Source: Streptomyces sp. ISL-96
GTDB taxonomy: Bacteria > Actinomycetota > Actinomycetes > Streptomycetales > Streptomycetaceae
DNA length: 64,000 nt
Reading direction: 5' to 3'
Assembly: GCF_018614035.1 (NCBI RefSeq)
Contig: NZ_JAGGPA010000009.1
Coordinates: forward strand, 124,001 to 188,000
Below the pieces are notes generated by a model, which saw only the letters and a program-made list of their open reading frames with translations, searched no databases and had not been told where the DNA came from. Shown piece after piece: positions 25,819 to 33,762 of this stretch; the stretch's first letter is position 1, and every line of letters begins with the position of its first letter. Made by a program: the position numbers and the translations under genes.

Positions 25819-26055
25819 CCCACTCACATCAGCAACCTGCTTGCGGCCCAACCGACCACCGGTCCGGGTGGACGCCACAGCCACCCGAGTCACCCCATTC
25901 AACTGTCGCGCCCCACCCGCGCCGACAGGAGTCCGCAGGTCGACCCGGCAGATCGGCCGCCCTTCGACGTGGGTGCTTGTATGCGTGGGAATGGGGATGT
26001 CGCACCAACGGCCGTCGCCGCACCCGCCGAGCCAGGGGCCGGGCCGCCCCCTAAG
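25819..26055 (-). repeat. Right arm of the roughly 230-bp inverted repeat
   Basis: Counterpart of 24535-24765 in opposite orientation, with the same order of conserved blocks. Both arms end at a GCCCCCTA sequence on the outer side. No gene or tRNA is recognisable in it. Confidence 0.75.
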
Positions 26056-26163
26056 CAGACCGCGCCCCACCCACTCGCCCGACAGCCACCGAACCCACCC
26101 GCGCTACTCCCCGAGCCCCCGTGCAGGGCGTTTTTCTTTGGGCCGTCCCCGTGTAAGCGTTAG

Positions 26164-26258
26164 CGGTGGGCCGGGGCGGCGGGTCAAGGGGAGCCCGAAG
26201 GGTTCTCGCGTAGCGACGCGACGCAGGAGCGCCCTTGACGCGCCGGTCCGGCCCACCG
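26164..26258. repeat. Palindromic hairpin element, right copy
   Basis: CGGTGGGCCGG (26164-26174) pairs with CCGGCCCACCG (26248-26258), and inside it GTCAAGGGG-AGC pairs with GCGCCCTTGAC. The loop contains the reverse complement of the CTCCTGCGTCGCGTCGC stretch found at 24171-24262. Long perfect outer stems with an unrelated spacer fit a REP-like or structured-RNA element. Confidence 0.7.
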
Positions 26259-26309
26259 ACACTCGAGCGCTCGGGACGGCCCGAAACCCCCAGAAGCAAG
26301 CCTTGGTTG

Positions 26310-27134
26310 TTACTGACCCGGGTGAGGGTCCTTCCCGCCGGTGTGGTGAGAGTGCCTCAGGTGTTCCATGTGCTCCAGGCCCGCCGCCAGCATGCCCGGT
26401 AGCTCCGCCGCCTTCGGGTACCAGCGCTTCTCGTACTCCCAGCACACCCACCCGTCCTCATCGAGCAGCGCGACGCACTCGCCCAGCGGCAGCACTCCCG
26501 CGCCCAACGGCAGCGGGGTCGTGTCGTCGGCCGATGCGATGTCCTTGACCTGGGTGTATCCGAGGTGAGGTGCCAGTACCGCGTGTGCCGCCGCTGGGGT
26601 TTCGCCGCCCAGCCAGGTGTGCATCACGTCCCACAGCGCGCCCACGTTCTTGTGGCCGACCGGGCCGAGGATGCGGGAGGCCGCCGCTCCCGTCCTGTGC
26701 GAGTCGTGCGTCTCCAGCAGAATGCGTACGCCCAGGTCCGCCGCCGTCTCCGCCGCCAGGCCAAGGCGGCGGGCCGCCGTCTCGTCCGCCTCCTCATGGC
26801 TCTGCCCGTCGCCACCACCACCGGGGAAGACCCGGACGTACGGGGCGCCCAGGTCGCGGGCGAGCGCCAGCAGCGCGCGGAGTTCCTCCTGCACGGGCTC
26901 GTCCTCGCCGGGTGCCGCCACCTGGACGTACCCCGCCACTGCCAGAATCCGGACGCCCGCGTCGTCGAATCGTTCGACCACGTCCGCCCGTTCCTCCACA
27001 CCGATGCCCGGATGGACCGGCTCCTCGGGGTGCGCGCGCAGTTCCACGCCGTCGTAACCGGTCTCGGCCGCCAGCCGTGCGACATCGCTCATCGGCATGC
27101 CCGGCACCCCAAGGGTGGAGAAGGCGTACTTCAC
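26310..27134 (-). CDS. Sugar phosphate isomerase/epimerase (xylose isomerase-like TIM barrel)
   Basis: 274 aa. The start MKYAFSTLGVPGMPMSDVAR and blocks ETGYDGVELRAH, RILLETHDSH, ALWDVMHTW and YTQVKDIASAD are those of the AP-endonuclease-2 / xylose-isomerase-like barrel with divalent-metal ligands Glu, Asp and His. The actual sugar substrate is unknown. Its ATG overlaps the TGA of the upstream MarR-GNAT gene by 4 nt, so translation is coupled. A similar enzyme is encoded at 32700. Confidence 0.88.
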   Translation of the reverse strand: MKYAFSTLGVPGMPMSDVARLAAETGYDGVELRAHPEEPVHPGIGVEERADVVERFDDAGVRILAVAGYVQVAAPGEDEPVQEELRALLALARDLGAPYVRVFPGGGGDGQSHEEADETAARRLGLAAETAADLGVRILLETHDSHRTGAAASRILGPVGHKNVGALWDVMHTWLGGETPAAAHAVLAPHLGYTQVKDIASADDTTPLPLGAGVLPLGECVALLDEDGWVCWEYEKRWYPKAAELPGMLAAGLEHMEHLRHSHHTGGKDPHPGQ

Positions 27135-28090
27135 TTTGATGCTCCTTCCTGAAGGGGGAGTCGCCAGTCCTGGCCCACCAAGTCCGCTCCGTACGAGCGG
27201 TGTGGTTTCTCGGCGACGAGCGTGAACCCGGCGCGCTGATAGATCTTCCGTGCCGCTGTCAGCACATCATTCGTCCACAGCACGACTTCCCGATACCCCG
27301 CCTCGTAAGCGAAATCGATCACCGTACGGACCAACAGCTCGCCCAGCCCGTGTCCCCGCGCCCGCGGATCGACCAGCAGCAGGCGCAGTCTGGCCGTGCC
27401 GGGAGCGTCGTCCCGTACGCACATCACCGAGCCGACCGGGCGGCCGTCGAGCTCGGCGATCCATACGCGTTCGAGGTGCGGGTCGTGGTCCTGGGCGAAG
27501 TCGGCGACGATACGGGCGACCAGCCCCTCGAACTCGCTGTTCCAGCCGAACTCGGCCGCGTAGAGCGCGCCGTGCCGCTGCACGATCCAGCCGAGGTCAC
27601 CGGGCGCCGGTTCCCGCAACACCGGCTCGGAAGGGGTAGGGGCCGTGGTGGTGCTCGTGCCCAGTACTTCTTGGATGGTGCGCATCGCGCCCGTCAGGCG
27701 CGAGCGCTCCTCGGGCGGTACGCCCGACAGCAGCGTTCCCACCGCCTCGCGCGACCGCTCGTCCAGCAGGGCCGCTGCCTCCCGCCCGCGCGCCGTGAGG
27801 GTGACCCGCTGGCGTCGGGCGTCGTCCTTGGACGGCCCGCGCTCAATCAGCCCGTCCCGCTCGAACTTGGCCAGCAGACGGCTCAAGTAACCGGCGTCGA
27901 GCGACAGCTGCGCGCGCAGATCGGCCGCGTCCGTACGTGCAGAGTGTGCAGCGTGCGCAGAGTGTGCGAGCTCGTAGAGGATGCGCGATTCGGTCAGCGT
28001 GTACGGGGTGTAGAGGTGGCGGCTGTAGTCCAGCGCGCCGATCAGATTCGTATAGAAGCGGTTGAACGCGCGGACTTCCTTAATGGCCAT
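27131..28090 (-). CDS. MarR regulator fused to a GNAT acetyltransferase
   Basis: 319 aa. Residues about 1-150 are a MarR winged helix (LTESRILYELA, SLDAGYLSRLLAKFERDGLI, DARRQRVTLTARGREAA); residues about 165-315 are a GNAT domain (LLVDPRARGHGLGELLVRT, the acetyl-CoA loop, then KIYQRAGFTLVAEKPH). This fusion type is widespread in actinobacteria. The MarR part contains a small His/Ala/Ser repeat (AHSAHAAHSA). A perfect TTGACT-C-AGTCAA palindrome lies 38-50 nt upstream and is the probable autoregulatory site. The acetylation target is unknown. Confidence 0.92.
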   Translation of the reverse strand: MAIKEVRAFNRFYTNLIGALDYSRHLYTPYTLTESRILYELAHSAHAAHSARTDAADLRAQLSLDAGYLSRLLAKFERDGLIERGPSKDDARRQRVTLTARGREAAALLDERSREAVGTLLSGVPPEERSRLTGAMRTIQEVLGTSTTTAPTPSEPVLREPAPGDLGWIVQRHGALYAAEFGWNSEFEGLVARIVADFAQDHDPHLERVWIAELDGRPVGSVMCVRDDAPGTARLRLLLVDPRARGHGLGELLVRTVIDFAYEAGYREVVLWTNDVLTAARKIYQRAGFTLVAEKPHRSYGADLVGQDWRLPLQEGASK

Positions 28091-28127
28091 GGTGGGTCTG
28101 ATCCGTCCGTCCGCCTCAGGCTTTTCT

Positions 28128-28140
28128 TTGACTCAGTCAA
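28128..28140. promoter_or_regulatory. MarR-type operator TTGACTCAGTCAA
   Basis: A perfect palindrome TTGACT-C-AGTCAA between the divergent MarR-GNAT and substrate-binding-like genes. TTGACT could also serve as the -35 of the plus-strand gene. Placement fits control of both genes by the MarR-GNAT protein. Confidence 0.7.
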
Positions 28141-28200
28141 CAGTAGCGCCGGGCCGCCGGCCGCCGCGTACGGAAGCTCCGGATGGGGCAGGACTCGCCC

Positions 28201-29097
28201 ATGACAGCAGCAGCAGATGGGATATGGCAGTTCAGTGACGACCGCGGGCAGTTGTTGTCGGCCGCCCAGTGGCCCACCAGGATCGTTGCCTACATCCAGG
28301 CCGGGGCGACCCTCTGGGACCACGGCTTGCTTCCGCTTGGCATCTTCGGCTCGTACCACGACGGCGCCGCACCCGACCGCGCCAAGTCCGGCCGACTGCC
28401 TTTCGGCGAAGTGACCTACTTCGGGGCGGGCGCCTCACTCGACCCCGACCGTCTCCTCTCCTCCGGAGCCGACCTCGTCGTAGCCGTCAGCTACGGAGGC
28501 GGTCAGGTGTACGGAATCGACCCGGACGCGGCCAAACACCTGGAGGAGCGGGTTCCGGTCGTCGTACTGGAAGTGGGGCAGGGGCGTTCACTCGACGCGA
28601 TCCGCGGACGCTTCGCCGCACTGGCGGCCTCACTCGGCGGCGCGGAGCCCCCGGTCGCCCTGGACGCCGCGCGCGAGCGGCTGCGTACGGTCGCTACGGA
28701 CGACGCACCGCGCGTCCTGGCCCTCTCCCCGGCGGGCGACGAGCAGGTCCACCTCGCCCGGCCGCACTCCTGGCCCGACCTGCGCGCCCTGGCCGACCTG
28801 GGCGTACGCCTGGTGGAACCGCCCGCCGAGGGCGGCGGGAACTGGTCCACCGTGGCCTGGGCCGAAGCGGCTTCGCTCGCCGCGCCGGTCATCCTCGCGG
28901 ACACCCGCGCCAACGCGTCGCCCCTCGACGCGGCCCGCCTGGGGAACGCCCACAACGCCCACAACACCCACAACGCCCGCAACACCCGCAACACCCGCAA
29001 CACCCGCGTGATCCCCTGGAACCCGGAGCTCCCGGCCAGCAGCGCGGCGCACGCACGCTTCTTCACCCGGGTGAGTGAGGCGCTGGCCGGCCGCTGA
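28201..29097 (+). CDS. Substrate-binding-protein-like protein without signal peptide
   Basis: 298 aa from ATG 28201 (GGGGCAGG upstream); ATG 28183 adds six residues. The fold resembles iron-siderophore type binding proteins: RIVAYIQAGATLWDHGL, FGEVTYFGAGASLDPDRLLS, PVVVLEVGQGRSLDAIRGRF. No signal peptide or lipobox is seen, so it would stay in the cytoplasm, which is odd for this fold. Residues about 249-269 are a low-complexity Asn-rich stretch (AHNAHNTHNARNTRNTRNTR) encoded by seven 9-bp repeats. It is divergent from the MarR-GNAT gene and may be under its operator. No permease or ATPase gene is nearby. Confidence 0.7.
   Translation: MTAAADGIWQFSDDRGQLLSAAQWPTRIVAYIQAGATLWDHGLLPLGIFGSYHDGAAPDRAKSGRLPFGEVTYFGAGASLDPDRLLSSGADLVVAVSYGGGQVYGIDPDAAKHLEERVPVVVLEVGQGRSLDAIRGRFAALAASLGGAEPPVALDAARERLRTVATDDAPRVLALSPAGDEQVHLARPHSWPDLRALADLGVRLVEPPAEGGGNWSTVAWAEAASLAAPVILADTRANASPLDAARLGNAHNAHNTHNARNTRNTRNTRVIPWNPELPASSAAHARFFTRVSEALAGR
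28945..29007 (+). repeat. Seven 9-bp tandem repeats inside a coding region
   Basis: Units AACGCCCAC, AACGCCCAC, AACACCCAC, AACGCCCGC, then AACACCCGC three times. Each adds Asn plus two residues in frame. The pattern of point changes indicates recent local duplication. Confidence 0.9.
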
Positions 29098-29183
29098 ACC
29101 GTGAACCGTGAACCGGCGCGAGGGGCGGGCCGCGCAGGGGGCCGCCCCCGGAGCGGCACGACCCCGCCCGCACCCGACCCACC

Positions 29184-30308
29184 TCACCCCCGCGGCGCCG
29201 CCGTAGACCCCCGCACCATCAGCTCCGCCGGTACGGAAGCGATGCCCCCCGGCGGCGCCGCCTCCCGCCCCATCGCGAGGCGGCCCGCCCGTGCCCCCGC
29301 CTCGTACAGCGGCAGTCGTACGGTCGTCAGTGCGGGCATCGTGTCCGCCGAGAACGGCAGGTCGTCGAAGCCCGCCACCGACACGTCGTCCGGGATGCTC
29401 CGCCCCCGCTCCCGGAGCGCCGCGCACGCGCCCAGCGCCACCGTGTCGTTCGCGGCGACGACCGCCGTCAGCTCCGGCTCCCGCCGCAGAAGCTCCAGCG
29501 TCGCGTCGTACCCCGACCGCCGGTCGTACGGACCGTGCACCGTCAGATGCTCGACAGCGTCACCCAGCCCAGCCGCCCCCATCGCCTCCTGATGCCCCTC
29601 CAGCCGGTGCCGGGTAGTCGTACGCTCCACCGGCCCGGCGACGTACCCGATCCTCCGGTGCCCCAGCTCCAGCAGATGCTCGGTGAGCCGCCGCGCCCCG
29701 CCCCGGTTGTCGAAGGTCAACGCGGCCACCACCGCGTCTCCGCCCCCCGGCAAGGCGCCCGGCAAGGTCCCCGGCAAGCCCTCCGCCAAGCCCCCCGGCA
29801 AGGCCAGCGGCGGTCGCCCGCACAGCACCACCCGCGCGCCCCCGTCCGCCAGTTTCGCGAGCTTCGCCGCGACCGCCGCCGAGTGGTCGGGGTCCTCGAT
29901 CGCGCCCCCGGTCAGAATCACCGCGGCAGCGCGCTGCCGCTGCAGCAGCGTCAAGTACGTGAGCTCCCGCTCCGGCGATCCCCCCGTATTGCAGACGATC
30001 GCCAGCTTCTCGCCGCCCGCCCGCCCCGCCCCCGGTGCCTCGGAGCCGCCGATCTGCGACTGAGCCGCCCCGGCCATGATCCCGAAGAAGGGGTCGGCGA
30101 TGTCGTTCACCAGGATCCCCACCAGATCGGACGTCGCCGCGGCAAGTGAACTCGCCGGTCCGTTCAGCACGTAGTCGAGGTCGTCGACCGCGCGCAGTAC
30201 CCGCTCCCTGGTGGCAGCGGCGACCGGGTAGTTGCCGTTGAGCACACGGGAGACGGTGGCCGGCGACACCTGGGCGCGTGCCGCCACGTCCGCCAAGGTC
30301 ACTGTCAT
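29184..30308 (-). CDS. LacI family regulator with a repeat-derived insertion
   Basis: 374 aa. N-terminal LacI helix-turn-helix TLADVAARAQVSPATVSRVL and hinge YVLNGPASSLAAATSDLVGI. The sugar-binding domain follows (GILVNDIADPFFGIMAGAA, then AGFDDLPFSADTMPALTTVR). Between about residues 167 and 190 there is an LPG-rich insertion (GGLAEGLPGTLPGALPGG) made of 12-bp repeats, in a region expected to be surface-exposed. It is divergent from the oxidoreductase operon, with an AAGCGCTT operator in the gap; it probably represses that operon until a sugar or cyclitol derivative binds. Confidence 0.9.
   Translation of the reverse strand: MTVTLADVAARAQVSPATVSRVLNGNYPVAAATRERVLRAVDDLDYVLNGPASSLAAATSDLVGILVNDIADPFFGIMAGAAQSQIGGSEAPGAGRAGGEKLAIVCNTGGSPERELTYLTLLQRQRAAAVILTGGAIEDPDHSAAVAAKLAKLADGGARVVLCGRPPLALPGGLAEGLPGTLPGALPGGGDAVVAALTFDNRGGARRLTEHLLELGHRRIGYVAGPVERTTTRHRLEGHQEAMGAAGLGDAVEHLTVHGPYDRRSGYDATLELLRREPELTAVVAANDTVALGACAALRERGRSIPDDVSVAGFDDLPFSADTMPALTTVRLPLYEAGARAGRLAMGREAAPPGGIASVPAELMVRGSTAAPRG
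29749..29808. repeat. Five 12-bp tandem repeats inside the LacI gene
   Basis: GGCAAGGCGCCC, GGCAAGGTCCCC, GGCAAGCCCTCC, GCCAAGCCCCCC, GGCAAGGCCAGC. Each unit codes for four residues of the Leu-Pro-Gly type, so copy-number change is in frame. Confidence 0.85.
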
Positions 30309-30365
30309 TGTCGTCCTCCGGGTCTTGTACGAGCAGCTGCCCGCAGGCTAGCTTCATAGCCTATA

Positions 30366-30379
30366 GAAAGCGCTTGCTA
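30366..30379. promoter_or_regulatory. LacI-type operator AGAAAGCGCTTGCT
   Basis: The central AAGCGCTT (30368-30375) is a perfect palindrome with the CG centre typical of LacI-family sites (GAAAGCGCTTTC-like). It lies 22 bp before the oxidoreductase start codon and 58 bp from the LacI start, so binding could block both. Confidence 0.7.
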
Positions 30380-30400
30380 TCGCCGTACGGAGGAACTTTC

Positions 30401-31558
30401 GTGACACGCAAGACAGTGCGCATCGCCATGAACGGCGTCACCGGCCGGATGGGGTACCGGCAGCACCTCGTCCGCTCGATCCTCGCCATCCGCGAACAGG
30501 GCGGTCTGGACCTCGGCCTCGGCGACGGCACGGTCCTGTGGCCGGAGCCGGTCCTGGTGGGCCGCCGCGAGCACGCGCTCAAGGAGATCGCCGAACACCA
30601 CGGCCTCACCGAATGGTCCACGGACCTCGACGCCGTCCTCGCCGACGAGACGATCGACATCTACTTCGACGCGCAGGTGACCTCCGCCCGCGAGGAGGCC
30701 ATCAGAAAGGCCATCACCGCCGGCAAGCACATCTATACGGAGAAGCCCTCGGCCACCGGCCTCGACGCCGCCCTCGGCCTGGCCCGCCTCGCCCGCGACG
30801 CCGGCATCAAGCACGGCGTCGTACAGGACAAGATCTTTCTCCCGGGCCTGCTCAAGCTGAAGCGCCTGATCGACGGCGGCTTCTTCGGCGAGATCCTGTC
30901 CATCAGGGGCGAGTTCGGCTACTGGGTCTTCGAGGGCGACTGGCAGGACGCCCAGCGCCCCTCGTGGAACTACCGGGCGGAGGACGGCGGCGGCATCGTC
31001 GTCGACATGTTCCCGCACTGGGAGTACGTGCTGCACGAGCTGTTCGGCCGCGTCACGACCGTCCAGTCGCACGTCACGACGCACATCCCGCAGCGCTGGG
31101 ACGAGCAGGGCAAGCCGTACGCCGCCACCGCCGACGACGCGGCGTACGGCATCTTCCAGCTGGAGGGCGGCGCGGTGGCGCAGATCAACTCCTCGTGGGC
31201 GGTCCGCGTCAACCGCGACGAACTCGTCGAGTTCCAGGTGGACGGAACGCACGGTTCCGCGGTCGCCGGACTGCGAAACTGCCGCATGCAGCACCGCGGC
31301 GCGACCCCCAAGCCAGTCTGGAACCCGGACCTTCCGGTCACGCACTCCTTCCGCGACCAGTGGCAGGAGGTCCCCGACAACGCCGACTTCGACAACGGCT
31401 TCAAGACGCAGTGGGAGCTGTTCCTGCGCCATGTCGTGCTCGACGAGCCGTACGCCTGGGACCTGCTGGCCGGCGCACGCGGCGTACAGCTCGCGGAGCT
31501 CGGGCTCAAGTCGTCCGCAGAGGGCCGCCGTTACGACGTACCGGAGCTGTCGCTGTGA
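30401..31558 (+). CDS. Gfo/Idh/MocA family oxidoreductase
   Basis: 385 aa from GTG 30401 with GGAGGAAC 7 nt upstream. The N-terminal Rossmann domain begins VRIAMNGVTGRMGYRQHLVR, deviating from the common GxGxxG; ITAGKHIYTEKPSATGLDAA carries the EKP motif (catalytic Lys), and the C-terminal beta-sheet domain follows (GGGIVVDMFPHWEYVLHELF). It oxidises or reduces a sugar or cyclitol with NAD(P). First gene of an operon with DUF993 and isomerase genes, each overlapping by 4 nt. Confidence 0.88.
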   Translation: MTRKTVRIAMNGVTGRMGYRQHLVRSILAIREQGGLDLGLGDGTVLWPEPVLVGRREHALKEIAEHHGLTEWSTDLDAVLADETIDIYFDAQVTSAREEAIRKAITAGKHIYTEKPSATGLDAALGLARLARDAGIKHGVVQDKIFLPGLLKLKRLIDGGFFGEILSIRGEFGYWVFEGDWQDAQRPSWNYRAEDGGGIVVDMFPHWEYVLHELFGRVTTVQSHVTTHIPQRWDEQGKPYAATADDAAYGIFQLEGGAVAQINSSWAVRVNRDELVEFQVDGTHGSAVAGLRNCRMQHRGATPKPVWNPDLPVTHSFRDQWQEVPDNADFDNGFKTQWELFLRHVVLDEPYAWDLLAGARGVQLAELGLKSSAEGRRYDVPELSL

Positions 31559-32703
31559 CGATCAGACTGCCGCACGGCCGCGCGTACGAACCCCGCACCG
31601 AACCCCTCGCACTCGCGCCACACGGTGCCCCCCTCACCTCCCGCACGGTCTACTCGGCGGCGCATGTGGTGGCCGACCCCTTCGCCGACGTATCACCGGC
31701 CTCACCCGCCGCCGTCGACTGGGACGCCACGCTCGCCTTCCGCCGGCACCTGTGGTCGCACGGACTCGCCGTGGCCGAGGCGATGGACACGGCACAGCGC
31801 GGCATGGGCCTCGACTGGGCGGGCGCGCGTGAGCTCATCCGCCGGTCGGCCGCGGAGGCGAAGTCGGTCGGCGGCGCGATCGCCTGCGGCGTAGGCACCG
31901 ACCAACTGCCCCCCGGCGAGAGCACCCTCCCCGAAGTCACCGCCGCGTACGAGGAACAGCTCGCCCTGGTCGAGTCGACCGGCGCCCGCGCCATCCTCAT
32001 GGCGTCACGGGCGCTGGCGGCGGCCGCCGGGGGCCCCGAGGACTACCTGGCGACGTACGGGCACCTCCTGCGCCAGGCGAGCGAGCCGGTGATCCTGCAC
32101 TGGCTGGGCCCGATGTTCGACCCGGCGCTCGACGGCTACTGGGGGAGCCCGGACCTGGACGCCGCCACGGAGACGTTCCTGGAGGTCATCGACGCGCATC
32201 CCGACAAGGTCGACGGCGTCAAGGTCTCGCTCCTGGACGCCCAGCGCGAGATCGGCCTGCGCCGTCGCCTCCCGAAGGGCGTCCGCTGCTACACGGGCGA
32301 CGACTACAACTACCCCGAGCTCATCGCCGGCGACGACCACGGCTTCAGCCACGCCCTCCTCGGCATCTTCGATCCGCTGGGCCCGCTGGCGGCGGAAGCC
32401 GTCCGTACGCTCGACACGGGCGACGCGAAGAAATTCCGCGAGCTCCTCGACCCCACGGTCGAGCTGTCCCGGCACCTCTTCGAGCCCCCCACCCGCTTCT
32501 ACAAGACCGGCGTCGTCTTCCTCGCCTGGCTCGCGGGCCACCAGTCGCACTTCACGATGGTCGCAGGCCTCCACTCCGCCCGCTCGCTGCCGCATCTGTG
32601 CCGGGCGTACGAACTGGCCGACGGCCTGGGCCTCTTCCCGGACCCCCTCCTTGCCGAGACCCGTATGAAGACCTTCCTCGCCCTGCACGGAGTGGACCAG
32701 TGA
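31555..32703 (+). CDS. DUF993 / dihydrodipicolinate synthase-like protein
   Basis: 382 aa from GTG 31555, overlapping the preceding stop (GTGA). The protein fits the DUF993 group of TIM-barrel aldolase-like proteins: SVGGAIACGVGTDQL, VILHWLGPMFDPALDGYWG, KVDGVKVSLLDAQREI (a Lys in the Schiff-base region) and RCYTGDDYNYPELI. It probably cleaves or forms a carbon-carbon bond in a sugar-acid pathway together with its neighbours (inference). A longer open frame reaches back into the oxidoreductase gene and is not real. Confidence 0.85.
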   Translation: MTIRLPHGRAYEPRTEPLALAPHGAPLTSRTVYSAAHVVADPFADVSPASPAAVDWDATLAFRRHLWSHGLAVAEAMDTAQRGMGLDWAGARELIRRSAAEAKSVGGAIACGVGTDQLPPGESTLPEVTAAYEEQLALVESTGARAILMASRALAAAAGGPEDYLATYGHLLRQASEPVILHWLGPMFDPALDGYWGSPDLDAATETFLEVIDAHPDKVDGVKVSLLDAQREIGLRRRLPKGVRCYTGDDYNYPELIAGDDHGFSHALLGIFDPLGPLAAEAVRTLDTGDAKKFRELLDPTVELSRHLFEPPTRFYKTGVVFLAWLAGHQSHFTMVAGLHSARSLPHLCRAYELADGLGLFPDPLLAETRMKTFLALHGVDQ

Positions 32704-33545
32704 GCGCCGTAACACCGAACGACCTGTCCCGCCTCAGCCTCAACCAGGAGACCATCAAGCAGTGGTCGCTGCCCGAGCTGGCCGAGGGCTGCGTGAAGGC
32801 GGGCGTTCCGGGTGTGGGGCTGTGGCGCGCACCGGTCCAGGAGTACGGCGTCGAGCGGGCCGCGCGCCTGATGCGGGACGCGGGACTGGTCGTCACCAGC
32901 CTGTGCCGGGGCGGCTTCCTCACGGGCGTCGGCGCCGCCGACCGCGCCGCCGCCCTGGCCGACAACCGCCGGGCCATCGACGAGGCCGCCGCACTCGGCA
33001 CCGCCACCCTGGTCCTGGTCTCGGGCGGCCTCCCGCCCGGCAGCCGCGACCTGCACGCGGCGCGCGAGCGCATCGCGGACGCGCTGGCGGAACTGGCGCC
33101 GTACGCCGGGGAACGGGGCGTACGGCTGGCCATCGAACCGCTCCACCCGATGTTCGCCTCGGACCGCTGCGTGGTGTCGACCCTGAGCCAGGCGCTCGAC
33201 CTGGCGGAACGCTTCCCCTCCGACCAGCTGGGCGTGGTCGTCGACACCTACCACCTGTGGTGGGACGACCGGGTTGCGGACGACATCGCCCGCGCGGGCG
33301 ACCGCATCGCCGCCTTCCAGCTGGCGGACTGGATCACTCCGCTACCCGCGGGCGTACTGCTGGGCCGCGGCCGGCTCGGCGACGGCGTGGTCGACTTCCG
33401 CCGCTTCCGCGAACTGGTGGACGCGACCGGCTACACAGGGCCGGTCGAGGTGGAGATCTTCAACGAGGCCCTCTGGTCCCGTGACGGCGCGGAAGTCCTG
33501 GCAGAGGTGGCGGACCGCTACGTCACTCACGTCCTCCGATCATGA
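32700..33545 (+). CDS. Sugar phosphate isomerase/epimerase
   Basis: 281 aa from GTG 32700 (GTGA overlap with the previous stop). TIM-barrel blocks: GCVKAGVPGVGLWRAPVQEY, LAIEPLHPMFASDRCV (metal ligand Glu), GVVVDTYHLWWDD (Asp, His), QLADWITPLPAG and VEVEIFNEALW (Glu). The set of oxidoreductase, aldolase-like protein and isomerase under a LacI regulator is a typical small sugar/cyclitol catabolic operon. A terminator follows about 180 bp later. Confidence 0.88.
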   Translation: MSAVTPNDLSRLSLNQETIKQWSLPELAEGCVKAGVPGVGLWRAPVQEYGVERAARLMRDAGLVVTSLCRGGFLTGVGAADRAAALADNRRAIDEAAALGTATLVLVSGGLPPGSRDLHAARERIADALAELAPYAGERGVRLAIEPLHPMFASDRCVVSTLSQALDLAERFPSDQLGVVVDTYHLWWDDRVADDIARAGDRIAAFQLADWITPLPAGVLLGRGRLGDGVVDFRRFRELVDATGYTGPVEVEIFNEALWSRDGAEVLAEVADRYVTHVLRS

Positions 33546-33725
33546 CCGAAATGCTCCGGCTGCGATCAAGCTTTGATCATCCGCAGGCATCTTGTGTCCT
33601 CGTCAAAAATAAATTCAAATCTCCGTGCAACCGTTCCGCCACTCTGCGGGTCCTACTTGGCATCAGGGCTTCTGGGAGGGGATCCGAGGGGATTCAGGGA
33701 GGCCTGTTTGGGAGGGGATCTGAGG

Positions 33726-33747
33726 GGCCCGGTCGACGGACCGGGCC
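33726..33747. terminator. Perfect hairpin terminator between convergent genes
   Basis: GGCCCGGTC, loop GACG, GACCGGGCC, followed by TCCTTGGTTTTCC. Just upstream GGGAGGGGATCYGAGGGG occurs twice, 36 bp apart (33674 and 33710). It ends the oxidoreductase operon and probably also the RidA transcript on the other strand. Confidence 0.85.
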
Positions 33748-33762
33748 TCCTTGGTTTTCCGC

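Larger units (their letters stand above)
23688..26309. other. 2.6-kb gene-free region with nested repeats
   Basis: No frame in this stretch shows a conserved protein, a ribosome site or steady codon bias; the long open frames (for example 23779-24369, 24672-25322 and 25583-26548) are by-products of GC content. It contains a hairpin near 23818-23862 (CCACTGG / CCAGTG), a GGATGGGTGGATGGGG-type tract at 24017-24055, two related palindromic elements (24171-24262 and 26164-26258), a long inverted repeat (24535-24765 and 25819-26055), and between its arms three copies of a roughly 110-170-bp direct repeat. A T-rich GGGCGTTTTTCTTTGGG at about 26128 could be a terminator. Base composition is more G/T-rich than in the flanking genes. 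Confidence 0.75.

Noticed and set aside
25583..26548. 321-aa plus-strand frame in the repeat region
   Set aside because: It crosses the inverted-repeat arm and hairpin element and then the end of the isomerase gene on the other strand, has no ribosome site, and resembles no protein family.
33674..33727. Repeated GGGAGGGGATCYGAGGGG as a possible insertion target duplication
   Set aside because: The two copies are only 36 bp apart in the terminator region with no element between them; a local duplication is the simpler reading.
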